From positions 62,001 through 126,000 of the forward strand of contig NZ_JBHLJR010000005.1 in assembly GCF_043677095.1 (NCBI RefSeq): a DNA stretch of 64,000 bases, in the 5' to 3' direction. This document shows, one piece after another, positions 1-8,975 of this stretch. The stretch's first letter is position 1; the number at the start of each line of letters is the position of its first letter. The stretch comes from Natronococcus roseus. GTDB lineage: Archaea > Halobacteriota > Halobacteria > Halobacteriales > Natrialbaceae. The notes below the pieces were generated by a model. That model had not been told where the DNA came from and searched no databases. It saw nothing but the letters and a program-made list of their open reading frames with translations. Made by a program: the position numbers and the translations under genes.

Positions 1-1
1 G

Positions 2-2437
2 ACCAATCACAAGGACGTCGGGATCCTCTACATCGCAACGGCCCTGTTCTTCCTGCTGCTGGGCGGTCTCCTGGCGTTGCTGTTCCGTGCACATCTCTGG
101 GAGAGCGGCGGAACCGGACTGCTGACGGACAGCCAGTTCAACCAGGCAGTGTCGACCCACGGACTGCTGATGGTGTTCTGGTTCCTCTCGCCGATCGCGT
201 CCGGATTCGCGAACTACCTCGTCCCGCTACAGATCGGGGCGAAGGACCTGGCGTTCCCGCGACTGAACGCCCTGAGCTACTGGTTTTACCTGTTCTCGGG
301 CATCCTGTTCGGGATCTCGTTCTTCCAGGGCGGCTCGTTCTCGGGCGGCTGGACGATGTACGCACCGCTGAACGTGCCGACATACACGCCCGCACTCGAG
401 GCGACGACCGGTGGCAACGCGACCATCCTCGCGTTGATGATGTTCGTCTTCTCGATCACGATCGGGACGGTCAACTTCCTCGTGACGATCCACCGCGCAC
501 GCGCGGAGGGACTCGGCCTGTGGAACATGCCGCTGTTCACGTGGTCGTGGCTGCTGACCGTCTGGATGATGCTGTTCGCGTTCGCGGCGCTGCTGGCCGC
601 GCTACTGCTGCTCTCTATCGACCGACTGTTCCTGACGCAGTACTTCGCGACCGATCAGGGGTCGGGACTGCTGTGGGCACACCTGTTCTGGTTCTTCGGA
701 CACCCGGAGGTGTACATCGTCTTCTTCCCCGCGCTGGGGATCATGTTCGAGACGTTCCAGACCTTCACGGGACGACGACTCGTCGGCCGCAAGTGGGTCA
801 TCATCTCGATGGTCCTCGTCGCGGTCCAGTCGTTCCTGGTCTGGATGCACCACATGTTCCTGACGACCATCAACCTGGAGATCAAGACGCTGATGATGGC
901 GACGACCATCGGGATATCGTTGCCGTTCGACCTGATGGTCTTCGCGCTGATCTACACGATGGTCAAGGGACGGGTGCGGTTTACGACCCCGTTCCTCTTC
1001 AGCCTCGGTGCGCTCGTCCTGTTCATCCTGGGCGGAATCACCGGGGTGTTCCTGGGTGCCGTCGTGCTCGACTACGAGTTCCGTGGCACCTACTGGGTCG
1101 TCGCGCACTTCCACTACGTGATGGTCTCCGGCGTGACGGCGCTGATCGGCGGCCTCTACTACTGGTGGCCGAAGATCACCGGGAAGATGTACTCCGAGAC
1201 GCTGGGCAAGCTCAGCTTCGCGGTGTACTTCATCGGTTTCAACCTGCTGTACTTCCCGATGTTCCTCGCCTGGGAGACGCCGCGGCGCGTCTTCCACTTC
1301 GCCGAGGGCGTCGAGATCTATCACCAGGTCGCGACCGTCGGTGCGTTCGTCCTCGGCGCCGGTGTGTTGCTCGTCCTCGCGACGCTCGCACACAGCTTCG
1401 TCGCCGGTCCGCGAGCGCCCGAGAACCCCTGGGAGTTCTCCCGCACGGCCGAGTGGGCGATCCCCTCGCCCCCGCCGCTCGAGAACTGGGACGGCCGTCC
1501 CAGCTACGCCTCGGGCTCCCTCGAGTTCGTCGAGGACTCGAAGGCCGTCCCCGACGGCGGGTCCGAATACGGTCAGGGAACGGTCGCCAAGACCGAGGGA
1601 ACCCACGAGGAGGAACACGCTGACCACGCCAGCATCTGGCCGCTCGGCATCGGCGCCGGTACGTTCGTCTTCTTCCTCGGCCTGACGGGGCTGACCCCGT
1701 ACATGGTCGAGTTCGCCGAGGGAACCGACGCTCCGCCCGAGGGTCTCACCGGGACGGCAGCCGAGCCGAACATCATGTATCCCGTGATCACGGCGCTCGG
1801 GCTGGCGCTCATGGCGTACACGCTGTTCAAGTTCGGCGTCGAGCGGTTCGAGGCCCCCGAGATGCAGATCGCCGAGCGCTGGCCGTTCGAAGGCGTCGGC
1901 AACACGAAGCTCGGCGTCTGGGTGTTCCTAGCGTCCGACGTCGTCGTCTTCGGCGCCGCGATCGGCGCGTTCGTGTTCATGCGCCTTCACACCGGCTGGG
2001 GCGACTGGGAGACGGTTCCGTTCGCCTCCTGGCCCGGCCTGCTGAACACCTACGTCCTGCTGACCTCGAGCTTCACGGTCATCCTCGCGCTGGTGATGGC
2101 CGAACGCAAGAACAAGCGGGGGCTACTCGCGACGCTGGGAGCGACCCTCGCGCTCGGGCTCACGTTCATGAGCGTGAAGGCCTACGAGTACGCCTACAAG
2201 TTCCAGATCGACGAATACTGGTGGACCAGCATCGAGCACTCCATCTACTTCGTCACGACGGGGTTACACGCCCTGCACGTGATCCTCGGGCTGCTGATCG
2301 CCATCTTCATGATCTACCGCATCTGGTCGATCGACGCCTACCTCGAGGACCACCGGCCGGTGGAGTTCTTCGGACTCTACTGGCACTTCGTCGACATCGT
2401 CTGGGTCATCCTCTTCCCGCTGTTCTACCTGATGTAG
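2..2437 (+). CDS. coxA: Cytochrome c oxidase subunit I+III fusion, 5' truncated
   Basis: Terminal haem-copper oxidase of the cell membrane, reducing O2 and pumping protons. The frame is open from base 2 and begins in the middle of the subunit I start region (TNHKDVGILYI), so the true start lies before the window. Subunit I marks are present: THG in helix II (haem ligand), HPEVY at bases 701-715 (CuB ligand, cross-link Tyr and Glu), the HH pair at 848-853, and HFHYVM. From about base 1850 a subunit III domain follows, with KLGVWVFLASD, TGLHALHV and YWHFVD. The I+III fusion is common in haloarchaea. The position that aligns with the K-channel lysine appears to be Met (bases 935-937). A small subunit gene lies downstream at 2979. 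Confidence 0.95.
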   Translation, partial: TNHKDVGILYIATALFFLLLGGLLALLFRAHLWESGGTGLLTDSQFNQAVSTHGLLMVFWFLSPIASGFANYLVPLQIGAKDLAFPRLNALSYWFYLFSGILFGISFFQGGSFSGGWTMYAPLNVPTYTPALEATTGGNATILALMMFVFSITIGTVNFLVTIHRARAEGLGLWNMPLFTWSWLLTVWMMLFAFAALLAALLLLSIDRLFLTQYFATDQGSGLLWAHLFWFFGHPEVYIVFFPALGIMFETFQTFTGRRLVGRKWVIISMVLVAVQSFLVWMHHMFLTTINLEIKTLMMATTIGISLPFDLMVFALIYTMVKGRVRFTTPFLFSLGALVLFILGGITGVFLGAVVLDYEFRGTYWVVAHFHYVMVSGVTALIGGLYYWWPKITGKMYSETLGKLSFAVYFIGFNLLYFPMFLAWETPRRVFHFAEGVEIYHQVATVGAFVLGAGVLLVLATLAHSFVAGPRAPENPWEFSRTAEWAIPSPPPLENWDGRPSYASGSLEFVEDSKAVPDGGSEYGQGTVAKTEGTHEEEHADHASIWPLGIGAGTFVFFLGLTGLTPYMVEFAEGTDAPPEGLTGTAAEPNIMYPVITALGLALMAYTLFKFGVERFEAPEMQIAERWPFEGVGNTKLGVWVFLASDVVVFGAAIGAFVFMRLHTGWGDWETVPFASWPGLLNTYVLLTSSFTVILALVMAERKNKRGLLATLGATLALGLTFMSVKAYEYAYKFQIDEYWWTSIEHSIYFVTTGLHALHVILGLLIAIFMIYRIWSIDAYLEDHRPVEFFGLYWHFVDIVWVILFPLFYLM

Positions 2438-2483
2438 CGGTTCGCCGCTACATCGACCCTGTTTGAGAACGCGATCCGTTTTT
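2431..2483 (+). terminator. UUCG hairpin plus T-tract after cox I+III
   Basis: A perfect 10-bp stem (2431-2440 with 2445-2454) closes a TTCG tetraloop. It contains the stop codon TAG at 2435-2437, so the hairpin begins inside the coding end. A T5 run follows at 2479-2483. Archaeal termination needs mainly the T-run; the hairpin may protect the 3' end. Confidence 0.6.
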
Positions 2484-2978
2484 AATCGCTCACCACCCGC
2501 GTGAGCTCCGCGACCGTCCGCCGTTTCGTCGATCCTGCTGCCGGACGATACGTTCGTTCGAGCGCTGTGACACCGACCGAGTGCGCTTCGCTCGAATCGC
2601 CGATCGCTCGCGGTGTGGGCCGATCTCGGTCCTCGGGCCGTCCGCTATCTCTGACGCGTCGTCCTACCGACAACGGCGTCGCTACGACGAGCCTTCTGGT
2701 TCGGCCCGTCGAATCGGGGTGGAACTCGAGAGACCGATCCTTCAGAGTGTCCCGCCCCGACTCGTCGGCGTCGACGGCCTCCGGAGTGAGAAGTCCCGTT
2801 GTCAGACCTCGTCACCCCCGCGGTGGTTCACGGGCGGAATCGAAGCGCCCACCGTCGCGTTCCTGTTCGACCCGAGACGGGCGAACCGACCGAACGTGAT
2901 CGCCTCGTCCGCCTCGAGTTCGTCCTCCACCGCCCGCATGAGGAAGGTATAAGTGGTCCACACACTCATTGCTCACCA
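2455..2978. other. Intergenic, no convincing gene
   Basis: About 520 bases between the two oxidase genes. Several frames are open but give Ser/Arg-rich translations without domain features, as expected from GC-rich noncoding DNA. The only signals seen are the T5 terminator at the left and the TATA box at 2948-2953. Confidence 0.6.
2948..2953 (+). promoter_or_regulatory. TATA box of subunit IV-like gene
   Basis: TATAAG lies 26-31 bases before the ATG at 2979. This is the usual spacing for a leaderless haloarchaeal transcript. Confidence 0.65.
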
Positions 2979-3245
2979 ATGGCCGACGTTCGTACGTACA
3001 CCCTCATTTACGTCGTACTGCTGGTGTTGGGTACCGGAAAGTTCGTCTTCTTTCAGTTCCCCGAAATATTCCCGGAGGCCGCCGCGATCGGCGGGACGAT
3101 CATCCTGGCCGTAATCAAGGTGTTGCTGATTGCCGCCTACTACCAGCACCTGATCGAGGAGCCTCGCGCGATCACCTACATGATGGGGGTCGCCGTGTTC
3201 ATGGTCTTCCTGCTGACCATCGCCGCGGGTTACTCGATTCAGTAA
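2979..3245 (+). CDS. Cytochrome c oxidase subunit IV-like membrane protein
   Basis: An 88-residue protein with three hydrophobic stretches (about residues 6-23, 32-51 and 65-85). It fits the prokaryotic cytochrome c oxidase subunit IV family, which stabilises the oxidase in the membrane. The ATG at 2979 is chosen because the TATA box is 26-31 bases upstream and because a longer reading back to 2799 adds only low-complexity residues. The middle has a short YYQHLIEEPR loop typical of this family in haloarchaea. It is separated from the catalytic subunit by about 540 bases with its own promoter, so it is probably transcribed on its own. Family by length, topology and context. Confidence 0.8.
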   Translation: MADVRTYTLIYVVLLVLGTGKFVFFQFPEIFPEAAAIGGTIILAVIKVLLIAAYYQHLIEEPRAITYMMGVAVFMVFLLTIAAGYSIQ

Positions 3246-4110
3246 GCGATTCTCGGCCTTCTCTTTCGACGCCACGCTCGGCCAGCGTCGGCTCCCTCGA
3301 ACTCGGCCGACACCGCCGCGCGGACGGTTCTTGCCGGATCGCCGATCGCTGCCCTGTACTGGTCGTCACAAGTCATCGCACTCCTGCTCGAGTGTGAGCG
3401 GCGCGGAACTTGTTTCGATGCCTCCGATAGATCGGCAGTCCGTCGAGCAGCCACTCGAGACGCGGTTTCCTCCAGCCCTACCCGTGCCGATCTCGAGGGC
3501 GAACTGAGTCTGCACGCTGAACCCCCTCGAGACCGAGTGAGTCGAGGTCTCGGCGGCGCTCCGTCACCGAGCGAGACCGACGGGTTCGCGGACTTGGTGG
3601 ATCGGGACCCCACTTCGGTCACGGAAGACGGTGGCGTCCGGACGATCCAACGCAGTCAGCTAGCCTCCGCCTGTAGACGGCGAGGATCGCGCCTCGTCGC
3701 CGTTCGATACGCTCGAAGGTTTGGCCCTGTTGTTCGGACTGGCGTGGTTCAGGCACCCATCTCGGTGCGACAGCAGCTTCTCGCCGAGGAGCGAGCCGAT
3801 CCGTCCTTGATCCCGCTCGATGCAGATGGTGGTCCCCTCGAGAGCTCGCGGCCCGGCTCGGGTCTCGACTGTCCCTAGATCGTTCCGATCGGGAGACGCT
3901 CTCTCGCCGCCTCACTCGCGACCGACGGTAGTCGTCCCAGATCACGCTCGAGTGTCCGTGAGAGCGCTCTCACGAGTGCTCCGCATTCTGCAACTGATAC
4001 CGACAGACGGAGCCCGGCTCCGTACACGTCTCCACGTGAGACCCACGAGGCGCATCCGGAGAACGCAACACGTCTCGAGCGATGGAGTGTGTCCCGTACT
4101 CGAGCGCAGC
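3246..4110. other. Gene-poor stretch between oxidase and secY
   Basis: Roughly 860 bases with open frames on both strands, but none has a domain, signal peptide or credible start. The base composition matches the surroundings. I see no RNA gene, repeat or insertion sequence. It may hold decayed genes, but no ancestor is recognisable. Confidence 0.55.
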
Positions 4111-4118
4111 AAAAAGAA
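4111..4118 (-). terminator. Oligo-T terminator of the ribosomal/secY operon
   Basis: On the minus strand TTCTTTTT follows the secY stop codon by about nine bases. A T-rich run of this kind is the standard archaeal transcription terminator. Confidence 0.6.
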
Positions 4119-4126
4119 CCGAACCG

Positions 4127-5581
4127 CTAGTCTTCGCGGCCGAACATCTGGCGCATCATCGGATGCATCTCCATCATCTGCTCCTCGGCGATCTCCTCGT
4201 ACAGTTTGTACGTGATCGAGACCGCGAGCAGCAGCCCCGTCCCGGTGACGGCGCCGATGGTGCCCAGCATGTTCGCCCAGACGGCGAGCAGTCCGACCAG
4301 GGCGCCGCCGATGACGGTCACCTGCGGGATGTACCGCTCCATGACCTTCTCGATGACGCCGACGTTCTGTCGGAACCCGGGGATCTGCATCCCGGAGTTT
4401 TGGATCTGTCGGGCCGTCGCGTCGGGGCCCATGTTCGTCGTCTCGACCCAGAAGATGGCGAAGATCGCCCCGCCGACGACCATGAACGTCAGGTCGACGG
4501 AGATTCGAACCAGGACCATCCACGTCGCCTGGGCCACCTCACCGGTCCACCACATCCAGTCTTCCGGCGAGTAGATCGGCGCGGTGTAGTAGAAGAACCC
4601 GCTGACGGGCTCTCCCTGCGCGTTGTACTGGCCGAGGACGGCGGGCATGCCGGCCCACGTTCGGTCGAGGATCTGACCCATGAACTGGATGTTCGCCTGC
4701 AGCGCCCGAACGAGGATCATCGGCAGGACGCTCGCGTAGATGAGCTTCACGGGGAAGCGACCGCGGGCGCCCTTCACGCGGGCGTGACTGAGCGGAATTT
4801 CGACCCGAACGGACTCGGCGTAGACGACGATCCCGAAGATCAAAATCGTCGTCATGAGGGCGATGATCTGGCCCTCGCCGAGCAACAGCGTGTTCAGCGT
4901 ATCCCCGGCGAGATCGACGTCGCCGAAGATGATCTGGTACCAGTCGTAGAAGAACCCGCCCTCCGCGGGCTGGATAAATCCGGTGACCAGTCGCTGGCTC
5001 ACGCCGGCGATGATGAACAGGCCGATCCCGCTGCCGACGCCCCATTTGCTGACGACCTCGTCCATGTACAGGATGAGTACCCCGCCCATGAAGATCTGGA
5101 GGAACATCAGCACCTGAAGCTGCGTGCTATCGAACGTGAGCCCGCCAAGCGACAGCGACTGCTGAACCGGGAGGAAGCCGCCGGCAAACACCATCGGCAG
5201 CGCGGTTAGCGCCGTCATGATGATGACCAGAAGCTTCTGGAGCCCCTGGTAGAGAACCTGATCCCGCGGGTCGTCGGTGTCGAGACCCAGGAGGTTCGCT
5301 CCGCCCAGTAGCTGCATCACGATGCTTGCCGTAACGATCGGACCGATACCGACCTGGAGCAACGAGCCGTGCTCACCGGCGAGGATCGCACGGAACTCTC
5401 CGAAGAGGTCGGTCGCACCATCGGCCTGCATCCCAAGCAGGGCGATGTTCGTCAGGAAAAAGTACAACACGAGGATGCCGGCCGTCCACGCCAGCTTTCG
5501 CTTGAAGGGGACGTGCCCCTCCGGACGACGTACCGTCGGCATCCGTGTCAGAACCGGTTCAGCGGCTTCCTTCCATCCCAT
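4127..5581 (-). CDS. secY: Preprotein translocase subunit SecY
   Basis: Central channel of the Sec translocon (SecYEG) in the cell membrane. The 484-residue protein has the expected ten hydrophobic helices and the family N-terminus (KEAAEPVLTRMPTVRRPEGHV). A loop inserted near the middle (about residues 280-345, TAPIYSPEDWMWW) is longer than in bacterial SecY. It is last in the S10/spc operon, three bases after the uL15 gene, the standard archaeal order; a T-run follows. The adk/cmk genes that often come next in haloarchaea are not seen here: the DNA beyond is gene-poor. Confidence 0.97.
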   Translation of the reverse strand: MGWKEAAEPVLTRMPTVRRPEGHVPFKRKLAWTAGILVLYFFLTNIALLGMQADGATDLFGEFRAILAGEHGSLLQVGIGPIVTASIVMQLLGGANLLGLDTDDPRDQVLYQGLQKLLVIIMTALTALPMVFAGGFLPVQQSLSLGGLTFDSTQLQVLMFLQIFMGGVLILYMDEVVSKWGVGSGIGLFIIAGVSQRLVTGFIQPAEGGFFYDWYQIIFGDVDLAGDTLNTLLLGEGQIIALMTTILIFGIVVYAESVRVEIPLSHARVKGARGRFPVKLIYASVLPMILVRALQANIQFMGQILDRTWAGMPAVLGQYNAQGEPVSGFFYYTAPIYSPEDWMWWTGEVAQATWMVLVRISVDLTFMVVGGAIFAIFWVETTNMGPDATARQIQNSGMQIPGFRQNVGVIEKVMERYIPQVTVIGGALVGLLAVWANMLGTIGAVTGTGLLLAVSITYKLYEEIAEEQMMEMHPMMRQMFGRED

Positions 5582-5584
5582 GCG

Positions 5585-6103
5585 TTAGTCCTCGACCTGT
5601 TCTGACTCGTCGTCGGTGTCGTCCTCGGCCTCAGCTTCGGCCTCGGCTTCGGCTTCCTCCTGGGCTCGCTCGGAGAGCACCGCCTTCCCGCCGGCGTCCT
5701 CGAGCTTTGCCTGAGCGGCCGCCGAGAAGGCGTCCGCCGTGACCTCGAGTGTGTTCCGGACCTGGCCGGAGCCAAGTACCTTCACGATGTCGACGTCGTG
5801 GCCGCTATCGACGACGTCGCGCGCGTCGAGTCGGTAGCCGTCGTCGGTCTCTTCGGCCTCACCCTCGGCGGCGTAGAGAACTGCGTCCTCGTCGAGCTTC
5901 TGGACGTCGATCTCGGCGACGTCGGCCTGAAGCTCGTCCGGTCGGTTGAAGCCGTGTTTGCCCTTCGGTTCGTAGTTGTGGAACTCGTGTTTGCTGCGGC
6001 CGGCACGTCCGCGTCCGCCGCGATGGCCGGCTCCTCGGCGGTTCTTGTGGGAGCCGCCGCTGTGCGTCCGGGATCCGCGCTGGCGTCGTTTTTTACTCGT
6101 CAT
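5585..6103 (-). CDS. rpl15: 50S ribosomal protein uL15
   Basis: Large-subunit protein of 172 residues. The N-terminus is the classic basic, glycine-rich uL15 extension (SGGSHKNRRGAGHRGGRGRAG) that enters rRNA. The C-terminal 40 residues become a nearly pure Glu/Ala/Asp tail with an EA repeat, a halophilic addition that probably carries solvation charge rather than rRNA contacts. It lies three bases after the uL30 gene and three before secY in the spc part of the operon, so it is co-transcribed with them. Confidence 0.96.
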   Translation of the reverse strand: MTSKKRRQRGSRTHSGGSHKNRRGAGHRGGRGRAGRSKHEFHNYEPKGKHGFNRPDELQADVAEIDVQKLDEDAVLYAAEGEAEETDDGYRLDARDVVDSGHDVDIVKVLGSGQVRNTLEVTADAFSAAAQAKLEDAGGKAVLSERAQEEAEAEAEAEAEDDTDDESEQVED

Positions 6104-6106
6104 GGT

Positions 6107-6574
6107 TTATCGCATCGATTCTAACAGTTGATTAATCTCCTCGGTTGTATGTTTTCCGAGTTGGCCGCCCTCCGCGGTCGGCTTCTTGATCCCCTCGTGA
6201 CCGCCACGCGGGGGGTGGAGACGCAGCGTCGGGGAGAGCCCCTCCTCGCGAAGGGTCGTCTCCTCGGCGAGCAGCGCCTCGGCGAGCGCACCGAAGTCGT
6301 CGTATGCGGTGTTCTCGGCGAGCCACTCCTCGTCGACGTCTGCCTGCCGTCCCTCGAGCGGTTCCGCGCGCTTTGCGAGTACGGTCTCGAGGACGTCCTG
6401 ATCGGGTTCGCCGATCGCGACGTAGTCGTTGACCTTGGCGACCATCCCGTTGTACGTGTCCGTCTCGGGGACGAGCGCGCAGTGGTTGACGCTGTGGATG
6501 TTGAGCATCTCCAGGGTATCCTGGATGTCGGTGTTGCGGTTGACCTCGCCGCGTACCTGTACGACCGCTCTCAT
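6107..6574 (-). CDS. rpl30: 50S ribosomal protein uL30
   Basis: Archaeal-type long uL30 (155 residues; bacterial forms are near 60). It begins with the family core MRAVVQVRGEVNR and DTLEMLNIHSVNHC, and continues into the archaeal C-terminal part with LHPPRGGHEGIK. It binds 23S rRNA at the back of the large subunit. The start overlaps the uS5 stop by four bases (ATGA), which indicates translational coupling. uL15 follows after three bases. Confidence 0.96.
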   Translation of the reverse strand: MRAVVQVRGEVNRNTDIQDTLEMLNIHSVNHCALVPETDTYNGMVAKVNDYVAIGEPDQDVLETVLAKRAEPLEGRQADVDEEWLAENTAYDDFGALAEALLAEETTLREEGLSPTLRLHPPRGGHEGIKKPTAEGGQLGKHTTEEINQLLESMR

Positions 6575-7227
6575 TGGTCAGCCACCTCCGCTTCGTCCTG
6601 GCCCCGGGCGCTCGGATAGCGCGACTGGGAGGCGTTCTCGAGCGCGTTGAACGTCGCCTTCGCGAGGTTGACCGTCGTTCGCGTGTTGCCGTGGCTCTTC
6701 GTCCAGGCGTTCTCGATGCCGGCCAGCTCGAGGACGGCGCGAACCGTGTCGCTGGCGGCCAGTCCCAGCCCCTCGGGGGCGGGGATGAGCTCGACCTCGA
6801 CGGAGCCGGCCTTGCCGGTCGTCTGTCGGGTCAGCGAGTGTGGCCGATCCGAGCGGTCCTCCCAGGAACCCGATCCGCGGGGCACCTTGATGATGTTCAG
6901 CTTCGCGATACCGATCGCCTTCTGGATGGCGGACCCGACCTGGTCGTCGCGGCCTTCCGCGTAGCCGACGAAGCCGTTGCGGTCGCCGACTGCACAGACA
7001 CAGCGGAACTTCACGCGCCGTCCGGAGTCGGTCATCCGCTGGACCATGTTGATGTCCAGCACTTCGTCGTCCAGTCCGGGGAGGAGCTGGTCGACGATCT
7101 CGGGCTCCTTCAGCGGGAGGCCCGAGTTGAGGGCGTCTTCCATCGTGTCGATTTCGCCCTCCTGGACCATTCGGCCGAGACGGGTGACGGGTTCCCATCC
7201 ACCGTCGTTGTAGTTGTTTCCACTCAT
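6571..7227 (-). CDS. rps5: 30S ribosomal protein uS5
   Basis: Small-subunit protein that helps decoding accuracy and mRNA entry. Its 218 residues hold the double-stranded RNA-binding-like N domain (VKFRCVCAVGDRNGFVGY, about residues 73-90) and the C-terminal S5 fold that ends near EVADQ. Length is normal for archaea. The gene overlaps uL18 by four bases upstream and uL30 by four bases downstream, so all three are read as a coupled unit. Confidence 0.97.
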   Translation of the reverse strand: MSGNNYNDGGWEPVTRLGRMVQEGEIDTMEDALNSGLPLKEPEIVDQLLPGLDDEVLDINMVQRMTDSGRRVKFRCVCAVGDRNGFVGYAEGRDDQVGSAIQKAIGIAKLNIIKVPRGSGSWEDRSDRPHSLTRQTTGKAGSVEVELIPAPEGLGLAASDTVRAVLELAGIENAWTKSHGNTRTTVNLAKATFNALENASQSRYPSARGQDEAEVADQ

Positions 7228-7772
7228 TCGAGAATCGCCTCTCGTACCTCGTCGAAGTGTTCTGGTAGCTCTGTCGCGTCGAACTCGCCGCCGTACAGCG
7301 GCTCGTCCAGCTGTTCGGCGTACTCGGCGATATGCTCGCCGCGGGTACGCGACCAGTCCGCGAGCACGCTATCGTTGTGCGGGATCTCGAGGCCGGCGTC
7401 GATCGCCCCCTCCTGGACGGCGAACACCTTGTTGCCCGGTGTCGCCTTGTTGAGGCCGATGTCGAGGACCGCTTCCTCGAGGCCGGCGTCGACGGCCCGC
7501 TTTCCGGCCAGCAGGCCGGTCAGATAGGCCGCGGAGATGTTGCTCGTGGGTGCTTCCCAACCGTACTCCTCGAGATCGCTCGAGTGTGCGCTCGCAAGCG
7601 TTTCGTCGCCCTGTGGGCCGGGAACGATCAGCTGCGCCGTAGTGTGCTTGTTGCTCTTCCGAGCAACGAGACGTGGCTTATCCGATTTCAGCAGGCGCAA
7701 CCTCTGATGGTAGTCCGTCCGGACCTCACGGCGACGGCGCATTGGAACGTTGTATCGTGGTCCTGTCGCCAT
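7224..7772 (-). CDS. rpl18: 50S ribosomal protein uL18
   Basis: 5S rRNA-binding protein of the large subunit, 182 residues. Family motifs are visible at the N-terminus (YNVPMRRRREVRTDYHQRLRLLKS) and in the centre (AAYLTGLLAGKRAVDAG). The ATG shares one base with the eL19 stop (TAATG), and the gene overlaps uS5 by four bases. The extended archaeal N- and C-terminal arms are present. No departure from the usual haloarchaeal form is visible. Confidence 0.97.
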   Translation of the reverse strand: MATGPRYNVPMRRRREVRTDYHQRLRLLKSDKPRLVARKSNKHTTAQLIVPGPQGDETLASAHSSDLEEYGWEAPTSNISAAYLTGLLAGKRAVDAGLEEAVLDIGLNKATPGNKVFAVQEGAIDAGLEIPHNDSVLADWSRTRGEHIAEYAEQLDEPLYGGEFDATELPEHFDEVREAILE

Positions 7773-8221
7773 TATTGGTCACCGTAGTTTTCGTCGATGT
7801 AGTTCAACAGGTAGCGGACGCTACGGAACTCGCCACCGCCAGCCTTCTTGTAGAGCTCGCGGTACTGCGTGGGCGTGATCTCGCCCTTGTCGCGGAGTTC
7901 GCGCAGCTTCCGTCGCTGTGCACGAATCTTGTCCTGCCACTCGTCCTTCTCGCTCTGGCGGGCGCCCTTCTTGCCCTTGCGCTTGCCCTGGCCCTTGCGG
8001 TGGCCGTAGGCGCGTTTCGCGTTGCGCTCGCGGGCGCGGCCTCGGGAGTTGCCGCGGGCGTTTTTGGCCTGAATGCGGCCGTCCTCGACGAGTTCGCGGA
8101 TCTCGTCGCGGGTGATCGCCTCGGCGATGTCTCCCTGGGCGTCCGGGTCGATCCAGACGCGGTTCTTGCCGACGTCGAGGACGTCGGCCGCCAGTCGCTT
8201 CTGTGCGGAGAGATCAGTCAT
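7772..8221 (-). CDS. rpl19e: 50S ribosomal protein eL19
   Basis: Archaeal/eukaryotic large-subunit protein without a bacterial homologue, 149 residues. The N-terminal SAQKRLAADVLDVGKNRVWIDP and the long basic linker of Arg, Gly and Lys (about residues 55-95) are typical of this almost fully helical protein, which spans rRNA domains. It overlaps the eL32 gene by eight bases and uL18 by one base, consistent with tight coupling in the operon. Confidence 0.97.
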   Translation of the reverse strand: MTDLSAQKRLAADVLDVGKNRVWIDPDAQGDIAEAITRDEIRELVEDGRIQAKNARGNSRGRARERNAKRAYGHRKGQGKRKGKKGARQSEKDEWQDKIRAQRRKLRELRDKGEITPTQYRELYKKAGGGEFRSVRYLLNYIDENYGDQ

Positions 8222-8972
8222 TGGATTCCACCTCGACTTCCTCGTAGGTCGGGTTCAGGACGCGAACGCCCTGATCCTCGGCCTGCTCCTCGATGCGCTC
8301 GCGCTTGCGCGCGCCGACCGAGGAGGAGATGCGGACTGCCTCCGTGTCGCCGTCGACACCCTCGAGGTCGTCCGTGTTCTCGACGTAGACCTCGTCGAAT
8401 CCGCTCGGGTGTTTGCCACGAACCGCTTCGGGGGTTCGGTAGCCGGCCTGGACCTTCGGGCCCTTGCCCTTGATGCCGCGGCGCTGCTTCGAGAGCTGGC
8501 CGCGGGGACGGCGCCAGGATTCTGGCGTCCGCTTTTTCTTGTGGTAGTCCTGTCGATTGAACTGCGGTTTGCCCGCCTGCTTGCGTCGGGTGAGCAGCCG
8601 CTGCTCGTCCTCGGAGAGCTCGGGCGTCTTCTCGGTCAGCCCGCGGGGCTGCAGTTCGGTCTCGACGTCCTCTTCGGGCGCTTCTTCCTCTTCGACACCT
8701 TCGTCTTCGATCTCGGCCTCGGTCTCCTCGGTTACCTCGAGGTCGCCGACGTCGGCCTTGATACGAGCCGCGAGTGCGTTTCCGACGCCGTCGGCTTCCG
8801 CCAGGTCCTCCTGGTCGGCCTCCTTGACGTCGTCGATCGTCTCGAAGCCGGCGTCGCGGAGCGCGTCGGCCTTGCTTGCGCCGACGCCGCTGATGTCCTC
8901 GAGATCCTGCGGACCCTCTTCGGCTTCGGCCGTGGCGTCCTCGGTCTCGGTCTCTGGTTCGTCGTCAGCCAT
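8214..8972 (-). CDS. rpl32e: 50S ribosomal protein eL32 with N-terminal helix-hairpin-helix extension
   Basis: The C-terminal half (about residues 120-252) is the conserved eL32 domain, with RRKQAGKPQFNRQDYHKK and SWRRPRGQLSKQRRG. The first 80 residues form an acidic tail followed by a helix-hairpin-helix-like segment (DISGVGASKADALRDAGF and DGVGNALAARI), resembling the Rad51/RNA polymerase alpha type. This extension is known in haloarchaeal eL32, and the total of 252 residues is usual for that group. It sits between uL6 (three bases away) and eL19 (eight-base overlap). The role of the extension is unknown to me. Confidence 0.95.
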   Translation of the reverse strand: MADDEPETETEDATAEAEEGPQDLEDISGVGASKADALRDAGFETIDDVKEADQEDLAEADGVGNALAARIKADVGDLEVTEETEAEIEDEGVEEEEAPEEDVETELQPRGLTEKTPELSEDEQRLLTRRKQAGKPQFNRQDYHKKKRTPESWRRPRGQLSKQRRGIKGKGPKVQAGYRTPEAVRGKHPSGFDEVYVENTDDLEGVDGDTEAVRISSSVGARKRERIEEQAEDQGVRVLNPTYEEVEVESND

Positions 8973-8975
8973 CTA

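Noticed and set aside
3537..3878. A 113-residue plus-strand frame
   Set aside because: No family features, no promoter, and an equally long opposite-strand frame; not distinguishable from chance in GC-rich DNA.
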